Assembly: GCA_021204635.1 (NCBI GenBank)
Contig: JAJPZB010000017.1
Location: 1 to 17,172 of the forward strand
DNA length: 17,172 nt
Direction: 5' to 3'
DNA from: Opitutia bacterium
Lineage (GTDB): Bacteria; Verrucomicrobiota; Verrucomicrobiia; Opitutales; UBA953
The position numbers were made by a program, and so were the translations under genes. The notes beneath the pieces were generated by a model, which saw nothing but the letters and a program-made list of their open reading frames with translations, made no database searches and was not told the origin of the DNA. This document shows, piece after piece, positions 1 through 6,858 of this stretch. The number at the start of each line of letters is the position of its first letter. Positions within the stretch are counted from its first letter, which is position 1.

Positions 1-697
1 GCCGCGCGTTCACGAGCTTCGGGATCGCTCCCGATTTTATTTTCCGCTCTAACTCATCGCGCCGCCAAAACTCGGCATTCCCTCGCCGCGCAAACGGCTT
101 CAACTTCGCCCGCCGCGCCAGCTCTCGGAACACCAGCATTTTCACGGGACTCCTCCCGCACTCTCGCGTCACAATTTTACACGCATTCGTGGTCGAGACC
201 ACCGCCAGCCCGTCGCCGCTCGCCGCCCGCTGGCACGCCAACTCCTCCCGCACCACGCGCTCCAAATCCGCCACGCGCCAAAAATAACACAACTGGTAGC
301 CACGACGCTCCACCCGCACCGGCTCAATCTCATGCTTTTCCATCAGCCGGAAAACAAAATAGCCTTTCGATCTCTCCTTCGACCATTTCCGCTTTTCGAC
401 AAGGCGAAAGAAAAACACGCCGCGATCAAGCAAATACCTCGCCGCACCCTCGCTTGTCAGCTCGCCCGCGCTCCCGCCGCGCCTCCGCCTCCGAGTGCGC
501 CCGCCTCCGGAAGCTCCACCGCCGGTCTGCGCCACCGCCTCGCACCTGCGAGCAGCTCCGCCACCTCGGACGCCACCACCTGTCGCCGTAGCGCCGCCCC
601 CCGCAGCCGCGCCGCTCCGCGCCGCTCCTCCGTCGAGGACGCCACCGCACCCCTCTGCGATGCCGTCCCCCTTCTTATTCAATTCCCGTTTTCCCAT
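1..697 (-). CDS. Unrecognised protein, C-terminus beyond left edge; Gly/Ala/Arg-rich segment plus putative HTH
   Basis: An open frame runs from ATG at 697 (or the in-frame ATG at 715) to the left edge, at least 232 codons with no stop. Residues about 12-77 are low complexity, mostly Gly, Ala and Arg. From about residue 80 the composition becomes ordinary, with SEGAARYLLDRGVFFFRL, then an aromatic- and charge-rich region. From residue 187 a stretch beginning MLVFRELARRAKLKPF and followed by FWRRDELERKI resembles the excisionase/MerR-like winged helix, so DNA binding is possible. I do not recognise the family. The start overlaps the end of the upstream gene (675-1454) by 23 bases, suggesting coupling. 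In the Gly-rich part a second frame (457-645) also gives helix-like protein, so a frameshift near 460-500 is possible and the true N-terminus is uncertain; ATG at 343 is a downstream alternative start. Confidence 0.5.
   Translation of the reverse strand, partial: MGKRELNKKGDGIAEGCGGVLDGGAARSGAAAGGGATATGGGVRGGGAARRCEAVAQTGGGASGGGRTRRRRRGGSAGELTSEGAARYLLDRGVFFFRLVEKRKWSKERSKGYFVFRLMEKHEIEPVRVERRGYQLCYFWRVADLERVVREELACQRAASGDGLAVVSTTNACKIVTRECGRSPVKMLVFRELARRAKLKPFARRGNAEFWRRDELERKIKSGAIPKLVNAR
440..665. other. Extremely GC-rich, strand-asymmetric low-complexity segment
   Basis: This stretch is roughly three-quarters G+C by eye, with C concentrated on the plus strand and G on the minus strand. 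It is built from GCCGC, CTCCG and CCACC words, with near-duplicates such as GCGCCGCTC at about 620. It stays open in several frames, which is why spurious reading frames appear on both strands. In the minus-strand gene it encodes the Gly/Ala/Arg-rich part. It ends abruptly near 670, where much AT-richer sequence begins. Confidence 0.6.
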
Positions 698-1454
698 TGT
701 TGCACCACTCTTCATTTTTTTTGAAAGTGTAACCCGTGGTCTCCCGACCCCGCTCGTTAAAAACTCGCGTGCTCGGGAGACCACGGCGCTTTTCCATTAA
801 AAAAAAAGATTCCTTTCTTTTTTTTGAACGCTTGCTGGAAAGAGAATATTTGGGATATTTGAGTAACCCAGCTCGCGAGTATTCAATTGGGTCAGGTAAG
901 TATCGGCGATCTATCCCGTGTGCGAGAAGCGTCTGAACAACCCGAGAAACAGATTGCGGACGAACACCAAATTTGTCGGCAATTCTGGCAACAGACTTGT
1001 CTGTGTTGACAATCTCTAAGACAAGATACGCTCTTCTGAGTGGACTTAATTTATTCGTTTTTTGTGGCATAGTCATATGTTCAGCTCCCATTTTCCGAGG
1101 TATTTTTTCCGGCAGAGGTTTGTCGCGCAGCATATTCCATCGCCCGAGCGCGACGTCGTTTATCCGGCGCTCGCACGCCTTTGCCATGCGCCTTGCGGCG
1201 ATTCTTGCCCGCTTTCTCGGCAGTTTCGCAAACGTCCTCGCTGGTATCGTCGGCAAAAGTTTCCATAACTCATGGAAAAGTCCTGATGGCGCAAATTGTC
1301 TGCCTGCCGCAATTGAGTTCCATTTCCAGAGCATATCTTTGTATGCGTCGAGAAGAGCAGGCCACTTCTTGCCTTGCGCAAACGCCGTGGAGAGCCATGA
1401 GACAGCGTGCTTCTCCGAAAACTTCACACAGCAGTCTTCGTGTTGCAAACGCAA
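675..1454 (-). CDS. Hypothetical protein with helix-turn-helix-like segment
   Basis: This is a 259-codon frame starting at TTG (1454), because an in-frame TAA lies at 1458-1460 and there is no upstream ATG. It has no clear ribosome binding site, so the true start may be an internal ATG. The N-terminal third (WLSTAFAQGKKWPALLDAY, then a Trp-rich stretch) looks like folded protein. A basic segment follows, then residues about 137-180 read SPLRRAYLVLEI, SVARIADKFGV and SVSRVVQTLLAHGI, a pattern typical of helix-turn-helix domains in which a conserved helix is followed by a recognition helix. The tail is Lys/Ser-rich, and its DNA contains a 14-bp inverted repeat and homopolymer runs, so it may be degenerate. 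Base composition is clearly more AT-rich than the neighbours. I assign no family; a regulator or mobile-element accessory protein is possible. Confidence 0.5.
   Translation of the reverse strand: MRLQHEDCCVKFSEKHAVSWLSTAFAQGKKWPALLDAYKDMLWKWNSIAAGRQFAPSGLFHELWKLLPTIPARTFAKLPRKRARIAARRMAKACERRINDVALGRWNMLRDKPLPEKIPRKMGAEHMTMPQKTNKLSPLRRAYLVLEIVNTDKSVARIADKFGVRPQSVSRVVQTLLAHGIDRRYLPDPIEYSRAGLLKYPKYSLSSKRSKKRKESFFLMEKRRGLPSTRVFNERGRETTGYTFKKNEEWCNNGKTGIE
734..786. repeat. 14-bp perfect inverted repeat, 25-base loop
   Basis: The arms CCGTGGTCTCCCGA (734-747) and TCGGGAGACCACGG (773-786) are exact reverse complements. They lie inside the 3' part of the 259-codon gene, just upstream of the next gene's start at 697/715. 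Neither side has a T tract in the right place for a canonical intrinsic terminator, although A/T homopolymers occur at 716-722 and 799-833. It could be a stem controlling expression of the downstream gene, or the scar or end of a small element. Confidence 0.7.
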
Positions 1455-1462
1455 GATTTATG

Positions 1463-1503
1463 GGTCTGTGGTGAGATTTGGCTTTGTTATGCCACCACAG
1501 ACC
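1463..1503. repeat. 11-bp perfect inverted repeat made of the GTGGTG repeat unit
   Basis: GGTCTGTGGTG (1463-1473) and CACCACAGACC (1493-1503) are exact reverse complements around a 19-base loop. They sit a few bases upstream of the TTG start at 1454 of the minus-strand gene. The arm is the same word as a unit of the neighbouring repeat cluster (the CACCACAGACCC copy at 1623), so this is an outlying inverted pair of that family. Confidence 0.75.
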
Positions 1504-1602
1504 TGTGTCGCGAGAATTTGGAATTATTCGCGCATCGCACGGTGGCGGCGGAATTTGCGTAGATTCCGCCAAAGAATAAAAGTTTATGAGTGAGCCATAG
1601 TT

Positions 1603-1694
1603 GCCACCACCAACCCAATTCTCACCACAGACCCAATTCTCGCCGCAATCGCGCCACCACCAACCCACGACAACAGAGGTGCGGGTTGGTGGGG
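1603..1694. repeat. Short-repeat cluster 1 (CACCACCAACCC units)
   Basis: On the plus strand, units begin at 1603 (GCCACCACCAACCC), 1621 (CTCACCACAGACCC) and 1652 (GCCACCACCAACCC), two of them followed by AATTCT. An inverted copy, GGGTTGGTGGGGG, lies at 1683-1694. The copies near 1654-1667 and 1683-1694 can pair to form a 12-13 bp stem with one mismatch and a loop of about 16 bases, immediately after the TAA stop of the ACT-domain gene (minus strand). The stem may therefore act as a transcription end, although no U tract follows it. Confidence 0.7.
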
Positions 1695-1695
1695 G

Positions 1696-2154
1696 TTATC
1701 TTGCGATGTCGTCCAAACTTAGGATTTGGACGCCGAATCCGGAGAGGACGCTCGTGGCGAGGTATGGCGAATCGCACGAGAGGACGAGCGCGCTTCCGCA
1801 GTCGGGGCGGCAAAGGAAAGGGTATAGGTAGTGGATGTTGATCTCGGTTTGTGCGAGCGACTGCGTGATTTTTGTGAGGTCGCAATTTTGAGTGAGTTTT
1901 ACGGCGAGGACGGGCGACTTTGAAAACTCCATCCCGGCAGATTTCAGTGCTTCTTCTGCGGCTTCGGGGTAGGAGGGGACGATTCGCAACACGGCGCAAT
2001 CCGTTTGATCGACGCAGGTTAGGGCGAGAATCGCGATCCCTTTTTCTTGAAGCCTTTTCAAAATGGCGTTGAGGCAACCGACCTTGTTTTCCGCGAAGAT
2101 GGAAAACTGAAAAATTTCTCGGTGTTCGCGGGATTCTGTTTCTGCGACTTTCAT
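1696..2154 (-). CDS. Tandem ACT-domain protein (putative small-molecule-binding regulator)
   Basis: The 152-residue protein appears to be two ACT-type beta-alpha-beta repeats, about residues 12-75 and 82-150, with no catalytic domain. The first reads FQFSIFAENKVGCLNAILKR, the typical ACT opening in which a strand leads into a helix after a Gly-containing turn. The second contains VLAVKLTQN and ends VQILSLDDIAR, as ACT proteins often do. Such stand-alone proteins usually bind amino acids or other small ligands and regulate an enzyme or transcription; the ligand here is unknown. ATG 2154 is preferred over an upstream start at 2184 because GGGGAG lies 5 bases ahead of it. The ATG overlaps the TGA of the GH20 gene as ATGA, so translation is probably coupled. 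It is the last gene of the minus-strand run and is followed by a possible stem in the repeat cluster. Confidence 0.8.
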   Translation of the reverse strand: MKVAETESREHREIFQFSIFAENKVGCLNAILKRLQEKGIAILALTCVDQTDCAVLRIVPSYPEAAEEALKSAGMEFSKSPVLAVKLTQNCDLTKITQSLAQTEINIHYLYPFLCRPDCGSALVLSCDSPYLATSVLSGFGVQILSLDDIAR

Positions 2155-3809
2155 TTTTTCTCCCCGTAAATTTCTTCCGGCCAATACGCCTTGATTCCGC
2201 GATTTTCCATGTCGATGAGAAGAGGCTTGAGGCGCGTTTTAAAACTTTCCCAATCGCGGCGTTCCATCTGCGACCATCCGGCTTCGGCGACGGCGCACGC
2301 CCGCGGGAATGCCTGATAGTAGCGGCGATCAAGCGTCTGTATGTACTCGCCCCAGAGCGTGCCTTCGCAGCCGATAATCGATTTTTGCTCGGAGGCGGGG
2401 CGATTGTATCCCGGGTCGAGTTTGTAGCTTTGTTCGAGCGTCGTCATCGGCATCCAACCGTGGTTCGGGTCGCCCGGCTTCTGTGGATAGTCGAGGTATG
2501 CGTATTCGCCCGCGCAAATTATGACCTTGTATCCCTCGCGAATGGCGCGGTTGATCGCCTGTTGCGTCAGCCCGTAGCGCCAGGCGTACATGATTGCGTT
2601 TTTCGGGTATTTCGGGACGTCGAGCTCAAACCAGTAAAGCGCGGTTTTTCCGGCTTTCCCGAGTTGCTCGAAATTTCTTTGAAAAAAATATGACATGAGT
2701 TCGCTCGTTGAGCTCATGTTTTTTTTCTTCATGAAATCTTGGCAGGTTTTGCAGCGCTCCCACGCCTTTGTCGGGGCTTCGTCGCCGCCGATGTGAAACA
2801 TTTTCGATGGGAACAATGCGCACATTTCTTTGAGAACCCCGTCGTAAAATTCATATGTCTTCGGGTTTCCCGCGCAGAGCAGAGCCTCGGAAACGCCCTC
2901 GGTCGTCCAAATTTTCAGCTCCATTTTTTTGTTTTGCGCGAGTTCTTCGGCGTTTTTCGGCTCGTTGATTCGCCTGATATATTCGCAGGTGAGCTCGGGA
3001 TATGGCACGATTGCCGCCATGCTGTGGCCCGGCATATCGATTTCCGGCACGACTTCGACGTTGAGCGATTTCGCGAACGCGACGAGTTCTTTGATTTCTT
3101 TTTGCGTGTAAAATCCGGTCGAGCCCTTGGGCTTGTTTTGCTGTGCGCCGACGGTCATCAGCTTTTTGTATTTCGGATTTTTCAATTCTACGCGCCAACC
3201 TTGGTCGTCGCTGATGTGGAAATGCAGGACGTTAAATTTGTATCTCGCCATCGTTTCGACGAATTTTTTCACGTCTTCAAGCAAGATGAAATTTCGCGCG
3301 GGGTCTATCATGAGCCCGCGGTATGCGAAGCGCGGTGCGTCGCTGATTTTCAGCGCGGGAATGGTTTTCGCGTTTGCGCCGTTTCCATCGACAAAAAGTT
3401 GGTCGAGCGTGCAGACGCCGTAGAACGCGCCCGCCGCGCTTTCGCCTTTTATCGAAACGGAATTTGACGTTACCGAAAGCATGTATGCCTCCGAATTTTC
3501 CTTGCGTCCGGCGGTTATCGTCACGCTTCCGGGCGCGGCGGCACCGCCTGTGCTTTTCACGATTGGCAGGCTGCGTTTGAAGCGCTTTTTGTAAAGCTTT
3601 TGCAAAAATTCTGCCGCATCAGCCGAATTGGCGTCGGCGCAGATTGTCGTGAGAGAGGAAATTTTCAGCGGGCTCTGCGCGGGAACGGCGGCGATTTTTC
3701 TCGGCGCCGGAATCAGCGGCAGGTTTTCGACATTTTCTGCTCCGAAAAGCGTGCCCATCGCGAGTACTCCGCTCGCAAACAGGGCAGAAAGAAGTTTTTT
3801 CAATTTCAT
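2151..3809 (-). CDS. Exported beta-N-acetylhexosaminidase, glycoside hydrolase family 20
   Basis: A 552-residue exo-acting hexosaminidase that removes terminal GlcNAc/GalNAc. A Sec signal peptide (basic MKLKK, hydrophobic core, cleavage probable after Ala24 in LFGA) sends it to the periplasm or outside. Residues about 30-150 form the GH20b-like N-terminal domain. The catalytic TIM barrel starts near FAYRGLMIDPARNF (161-174) and contains NVLHFHISDDQGWR (193-206) and EIDMPGHS (256-263). HIGGDEAPTKAW carries the paired catalytic residues Asp343-Glu344 of the substrate-assisted mechanism. ALYWFEL, AGEYAYLD and EGTLWGEY are further GH20-like active-site segments. The length is normal for the family. 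No Shine-Dalgarno precedes ATG 3809. It lies 36 bases after the inositol-phosphatase-like gene and overlaps the ACT gene. Its substrate could be host mucin or glycan, chitooligosaccharides or wall fragments; sequence alone does not decide. Confidence 0.92.
   Translation of the reverse strand: MKLKKLLSALFASGVLAMGTLFGAENVENLPLIPAPRKIAAVPAQSPLKISSLTTICADANSADAAEFLQKLYKKRFKRSLPIVKSTGGAAAPGSVTITAGRKENSEAYMLSVTSNSVSIKGESAAGAFYGVCTLDQLFVDGNGANAKTIPALKISDAPRFAYRGLMIDPARNFILLEDVKKFVETMARYKFNVLHFHISDDQGWRVELKNPKYKKLMTVGAQQNKPKGSTGFYTQKEIKELVAFAKSLNVEVVPEIDMPGHSMAAIVPYPELTCEYIRRINEPKNAEELAQNKKMELKIWTTEGVSEALLCAGNPKTYEFYDGVLKEMCALFPSKMFHIGGDEAPTKAWERCKTCQDFMKKKNMSSTSELMSYFFQRNFEQLGKAGKTALYWFELDVPKYPKNAIMYAWRYGLTQQAINRAIREGYKVIICAGEYAYLDYPQKPGDPNHGWMPMTTLEQSYKLDPGYNRPASEQKSIIGCEGTLWGEYIQTLDRRYYQAFPRACAVAEAGWSQMERRDWESFKTRLKPLLIDMENRGIKAYWPEEIYGEKK
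2160..2165 (-). promoter_or_regulatory. Ribosome binding site of the ACT-domain gene
   Basis: GGGGAG read on the minus strand, 5 bases before ATG 2154. It fixes the start codon and stands out because most genes here have no Shine-Dalgarno match. Confidence 0.7.
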
Positions 3810-3845
3810 GATTTTTGTCTTGAGTTTATTTTTTCGCGCGTGGCG

Positions 3846-4595
3846 TTACAGCCATTCTTCACGCGCGGCGCAAGTGAGGTTGAAGTTCAGGGCTCGCTTG
3901 CCGGTTGGCGTTATTTTGAAAAATCCGCCTGCCGCCTTCACGAGAGCGATTCCGGCGGCGACGTCCCAGAGATTTGTTCCCTGCTCGCGATAGACCTCAG
4001 CCTTTCCTGTTGCGACATATGAAACCGCGAGCGCTGCGCTTCCGATCATTCTGATTTTTTTGAATTTTCCGATGCTTTCAAAGAATGGGCGCAGAGCCTC
4101 CGGCGACTTGTCGGCGAGGGCGGGAAAGCCGGTCATCAGGCACGCCTGCGAGATTTCCGTCGCCCACGCCGGCACGCATTTTTCGCCGTTCACAGCAATG
4201 CCTTCCCCGACGATGCCGCTGATGCACTCGTTTGCATTAAAATTAAAAATGATGCCGAGAACCGGCTCGCTTCCGCGCATGAGCCCAATGCTGACGCAGG
4301 TAAGCGGCTGCCCGCGCAGGTAATTGAACGTGCCGTCGAGCGGATCGACTGCCCAGTAGAGCGTGCCCGCAGAATCATAGAGCGCGGGGTCGCCGCCGAG
4401 CTCCTCGCCAATTATCGGAAGCCCCGTTGCCGCGAGGCGCTCCCGCACGAGGCGCTCGGAATCCTCGTCTGCTTTGAGTTTCACGTCCGTGTTGTCGCAG
4501 AGGGAAATGCGTTTGTCGCCGCCTTTGCGCAGGATTTCTCCGGTTTCGCGCGCGGCGGCTTCCGCGATGTCAAGCAGTTTTTTGAGTTCGTTCAT
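3846..4595 (-). CDS. Inositol-monophosphatase family phosphatase
   Basis: A 249-residue Mg-dependent sugar/inositol phosphate phosphatase. All family metal-binding motifs are visible: GEELGGD with Glu64/Glu65, DPLDGTFNY with Asp84, Asp87 and Gly88-Thr89, and NLWDVAAG with Asp211. The length is standard. Members hydrolyse inositol-1-phosphate, 3'-phosphoadenosine nucleotides (CysQ type), histidinol phosphate or other small phosphates; I cannot choose among them. Start ATG 4595 has only an AT-rich leader, with no Shine-Dalgarno. It lies in the minus-strand run, 36 bases downstream of lptF/G and 36 bases upstream of the GH20 gene. Confidence 0.9.
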   Translation of the reverse strand: MNELKKLLDIAEAAARETGEILRKGGDKRISLCDNTDVKLKADEDSERLVRERLAATGLPIIGEELGGDPALYDSAGTLYWAVDPLDGTFNYLRGQPLTCVSIGLMRGSEPVLGIIFNFNANECISGIVGEGIAVNGEKCVPAWATEISQACLMTGFPALADKSPEALRPFFESIGKFKKIRMIGSAALAVSYVATGKAEVYREQGTNLWDVAAGIALVKAAGGFFKITPTGKRALNFNLTCAAREEWL

Positions 4596-4631
4596 TTTGT
4601 GAAATTTTCGCGGATTGGCATTGTTGCGGCG

Positions 4632-5798
4632 TCAGGTTTTTGCCGCTTTGCGCAGCAGAATTACGCCGACAATCTGATATAAAATGTTTGGAGCCCAGAC
4701 GAGGATGTCGGGCCGCCAATCCGGATCTTTGATCCACGACACGAATGTCGTGAGCATGTAAAACGTCAGCGCGAGCGCGAGCGCGATTCCGATGTTCACG
4801 AATGTTTCCGAGCGCGAAACCCTGATTCCGAGCGGAATCCCGAGTAGCGCGAGCGAGAAGCACGCCATGGCGGAGCTGAGGTAGTTTTGTATTTGAAGCT
4901 GAATGTTGATTCGCTCTGCGCGAACGACCTCGGGCGAATCTTTCTTGGGATTGCAGCGCCAGCCGGTTTCGCGCAACTCGAAAAGTTCCGGCAGCGTGAA
5001 CCAGCGCAGTTTGCGATTTGATTTTGCGGCGATTTCGCTACTCAGAATTTTCCCGAGCGAAACCTCGATTTCTGCCTTTGCCACGCCGGAAAAACGGAGT
5101 TGCGTGCCGGAAAGATTTTTGATCGCTTCCCGCGACCGCTCTTCCGTGACGGCGTTTTTCAGCATGATTTTCAGCGAATCCTCGTCGTCGTTTCCCTGAG
5201 CTTCGACGAAGCGTATCGTCGCCTCCTCGGCGTGCGTCGTCCGCTGCGGATTGCCGCTTCCATCGAGTTCCCAAATCCAAAAATTTTCCAACGTCTCGCC
5301 TTTTCGCTTGTCTGCGTAGATCGAGAATCCGGGGAATTGCGTGAATAGTTCGCCGGGGACAATCAGGTTTGTCGGCGATTCGCGGAATGTGCTTTTTAGC
5401 ATTGAGCGATAGCTGCTCGTCGCGGTCGGCGCCCAAAAGCAATTTATGTATGCGGAAACGACGACGCTTATAAACGCGATGAAAAGGATCGGCGCAATTA
5501 TGCGCGACAGGTTCATTCCCGCCGCCTTCATGGCGAGAATTTCGTTGGACGACGACATGCGCCCCAGCACCAGCAACACGCCCGTGAGAATCCCGAGCGG
5601 CATGGCGTAGGGAATCACGCTGACCGATATCAAGCCAAAAATTTCAAAGAGCGTCGGAAGCGAAATTCGCCCGTTCGCGAGCTCGCTCATCACGTGTTTC
5701 AAAACATTTCCCGTCACGAGCACGAAAATGAACAGCGCGAGCGACAACAATACTGCGGTCGCGAGCTGAAAGAACATGTGGCGGCTCAGAATTTTCAC
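4632..5798 (-). CDS. LptF/LptG family lipopolysaccharide export permease
   Basis: A 388-residue inner-membrane permease that, with LptB, extracts LPS and passes it to the LptC/A bridge. The N-terminal half has membrane segments at about residues 13-35, 52-80 and 100-123, with the family-typical MPLGILTGVLLVLGRMSSSNEILAMKAAG region (66-94, read as two parts). A periplasmic beta-jellyroll-type domain spans about 130-290. Three C-terminal membrane segments lie at about 306-326, 334-356 and 364-382, including the conserved LLGIPLGIRVSR turn. It starts with GTG (5798), without a Shine-Dalgarno. LptF and LptG are paralogues and cannot be told apart here; the partner is not in the window, which is unusual because they are often adjacent. 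Its presence implies an LPS-bearing outer membrane. Confidence 0.88.
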   Translation of the reverse strand: MKILSRHMFFQLATAVLLSLALFIFVLVTGNVLKHVMSELANGRISLPTLFEIFGLISVSVIPYAMPLGILTGVLLVLGRMSSSNEILAMKAAGMNLSRIIAPILFIAFISVVVSAYINCFWAPTATSSYRSMLKSTFRESPTNLIVPGELFTQFPGFSIYADKRKGETLENFWIWELDGSGNPQRTTHAEEATIRFVEAQGNDDEDSLKIMLKNAVTEERSREAIKNLSGTQLRFSGVAKAEIEVSLGKILSSEIAAKSNRKLRWFTLPELFELRETGWRCNPKKDSPEVVRAERINIQLQIQNYLSSAMACFSLALLGIPLGIRVSRSETFVNIGIALALALTFYMLTTFVSWIKDPDWRPDILVWAPNILYQIVGVILLRKAAKT

Positions 5799-5882
5799 AG
5801 TGGCGAAATTTTTGGAAGGCGAACGAAGGACTAATTCTAACGCATTAGTGGTGGAAATTAAAAGCCTTGCGGAGATTTAAAT

Positions 5883-6812
5883 TTATTTTTGGAAAACGGG
5901 CAGGGTGCCGGCGCTTTTGTTGGCGAAAAATGCGGCGTCGGCAACGGACACAACGTCGCGAAATGCCGCCGGATCGTGCAGTCGCAGGCACGCCGCGCCA
6001 TGGAACGCGCCGAGCGCGGAGCACGCTGCGTCGCCGCCCTCGCGTTCTTTCGGCGGTTTGTTGTGGAGAATCGTGCCGAGGGTGCTTTTGCGCGACGTGC
6101 CGAGCAACACAGGGAAGCCGAGAGCCGCGACTTCTTCGAGTTTGGCAACAATGAGCAAATTCTGCGCCGGCGTTTTCCCGAAGCCAAAACCGGGGTCGAG
6201 CCACAGTTGCCGCTCGGGGACGCCGCTTGCCAAAATCCGCTCCACGCCCGCGCGCATATCCGCCATGAATTCCTCCCAAAAATTTCCGTAATTCTCGTTG
6301 CCGAATCGGTTGTGCATGGCGATGAGTGGTGCGCCCATTGTTGCCGCAACAATGCCGAGTTCGTAGTTCGTTGTGGCAACAGTCCCGCGCTCATTGTTGT
6401 CGCGGGCGCGAATCGCGCAGACGTCGTTCAAAATGTCCGCTCCGTTCTCGATTGCGGCGGCCGCAACAGTGGCGTGCGAGGTATCGACGCTGACCGGGAC
6501 GTCGGGCAAAACTTCGCGAATTGCTTTCAGCGCGGGAAGCAGACGGCGAAGTTCTTCGTTGTCGTCGATTTTTCTTGACCCCGGGCGCGTCGATTCTGCA
6601 CCGAGGTCGATGATATCCGCGCCGCCGGCGACGAGCACTGTTGCGCGGCGCGCGGCTGCGGCTGGATCGAGAAATTCACCACCGTCCGAGAATGAATCGG
6701 GTGTTGCGTTGACGATTCCCATGAGTAGCGTTCTTTCGCAGAAATCCTGCGGGAGAGCGCGACCGTGCGGGGAAGACCATGTTTTTCCGTTGTGCGGTGA
6801 GATATGCGGCAT
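5883..6812 (-). CDS. folP: Dihydropteroate synthase
   Basis: A 309-residue TIM-barrel enzyme condensing p-aminobenzoate with the pterin pyrophosphate in folate synthesis (cytoplasm). Family motifs are complete: MGIVNATPDSFSDGG (31-45, Asn35), DIIDLGAESTRPGS (66-79), VSVDTS (107-112, Asp110), NDV (129-131), LDPGFGFGKT (205-214), LLGTSRKS (236-243) and LRLHD (276-280). I chose ATG 6812 because the longer frame to 6938 runs into the upstream namZ-like gene and adds non-conserved sequence. The loop after NDV is about 12 residues longer than usual (residues about 136-158), and its DNA carries several copies of the CATTGTYG word. It lies 46 bases after the namZ-like stop and 84 bases before lptF/G. 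Confidence 0.95.
   Translation of the reverse strand: MPHISPHNGKTWSSPHGRALPQDFCERTLLMGIVNATPDSFSDGGEFLDPAAAARRATVLVAGGADIIDLGAESTRPGSRKIDDNEELRRLLPALKAIREVLPDVPVSVDTSHATVAAAAIENGADILNDVCAIRARDNNERGTVATTNYELGIVAATMGAPLIAMHNRFGNENYGNFWEEFMADMRAGVERILASGVPERQLWLDPGFGFGKTPAQNLLIVAKLEEVAALGFPVLLGTSRKSTLGTILHNKPPKEREGGDAACSALGAFHGAACLRLHDPAAFRDVVSVADAAFFANKSAGTLPVFQK
6336..6354. repeat. 19-base perfect palindrome within folP
   Basis: CATTGTTGC, a central C, then GCAACAATG. It consists of two back-to-back copies of the dispersed CATTGTYG word and lies in the lengthened folP loop. Confidence 0.8.
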
Positions 6813-6858
6813 TTGAAAAGTCGTAAAATGGCGTTTTTCGCGGCGGGAATTTCGCCTG

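Noticed and set aside
457..645. Separate 62-codon gene on the minus strand
   Set aside because: It has no ribosome site, lies in a GC-extreme segment open in several frames, and may be only the displaced frame of the left-edge gene. Noted there as a possible frameshift.
734..786. Intrinsic terminator
   Set aside because: The stem is strong but neither strand has a U tract right after it, and it lies within an open reading frame. Kept only as an inverted repeat.
734..1503. Insertion sequence bounded by inverted repeats
   Set aside because: The inverted repeats at 734-786 and 1463-1503 are unrelated local hairpins, not a terminal pair, and no transposase catalytic motif is visible between them.
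973..1593. 206-codon open frame on the plus strand
   Set aside because: Antisense to the 259-codon gene, Phe/Cys/Arg-rich, no motif; the minus-strand frame gives a more protein-like sequence, though confidence in that gene is only moderate.
1622..2332. 236-codon minus-strand frame
   Set aside because: Overlaps the ACT and GH20 genes in another frame; Arg/Pro-rich shadow.
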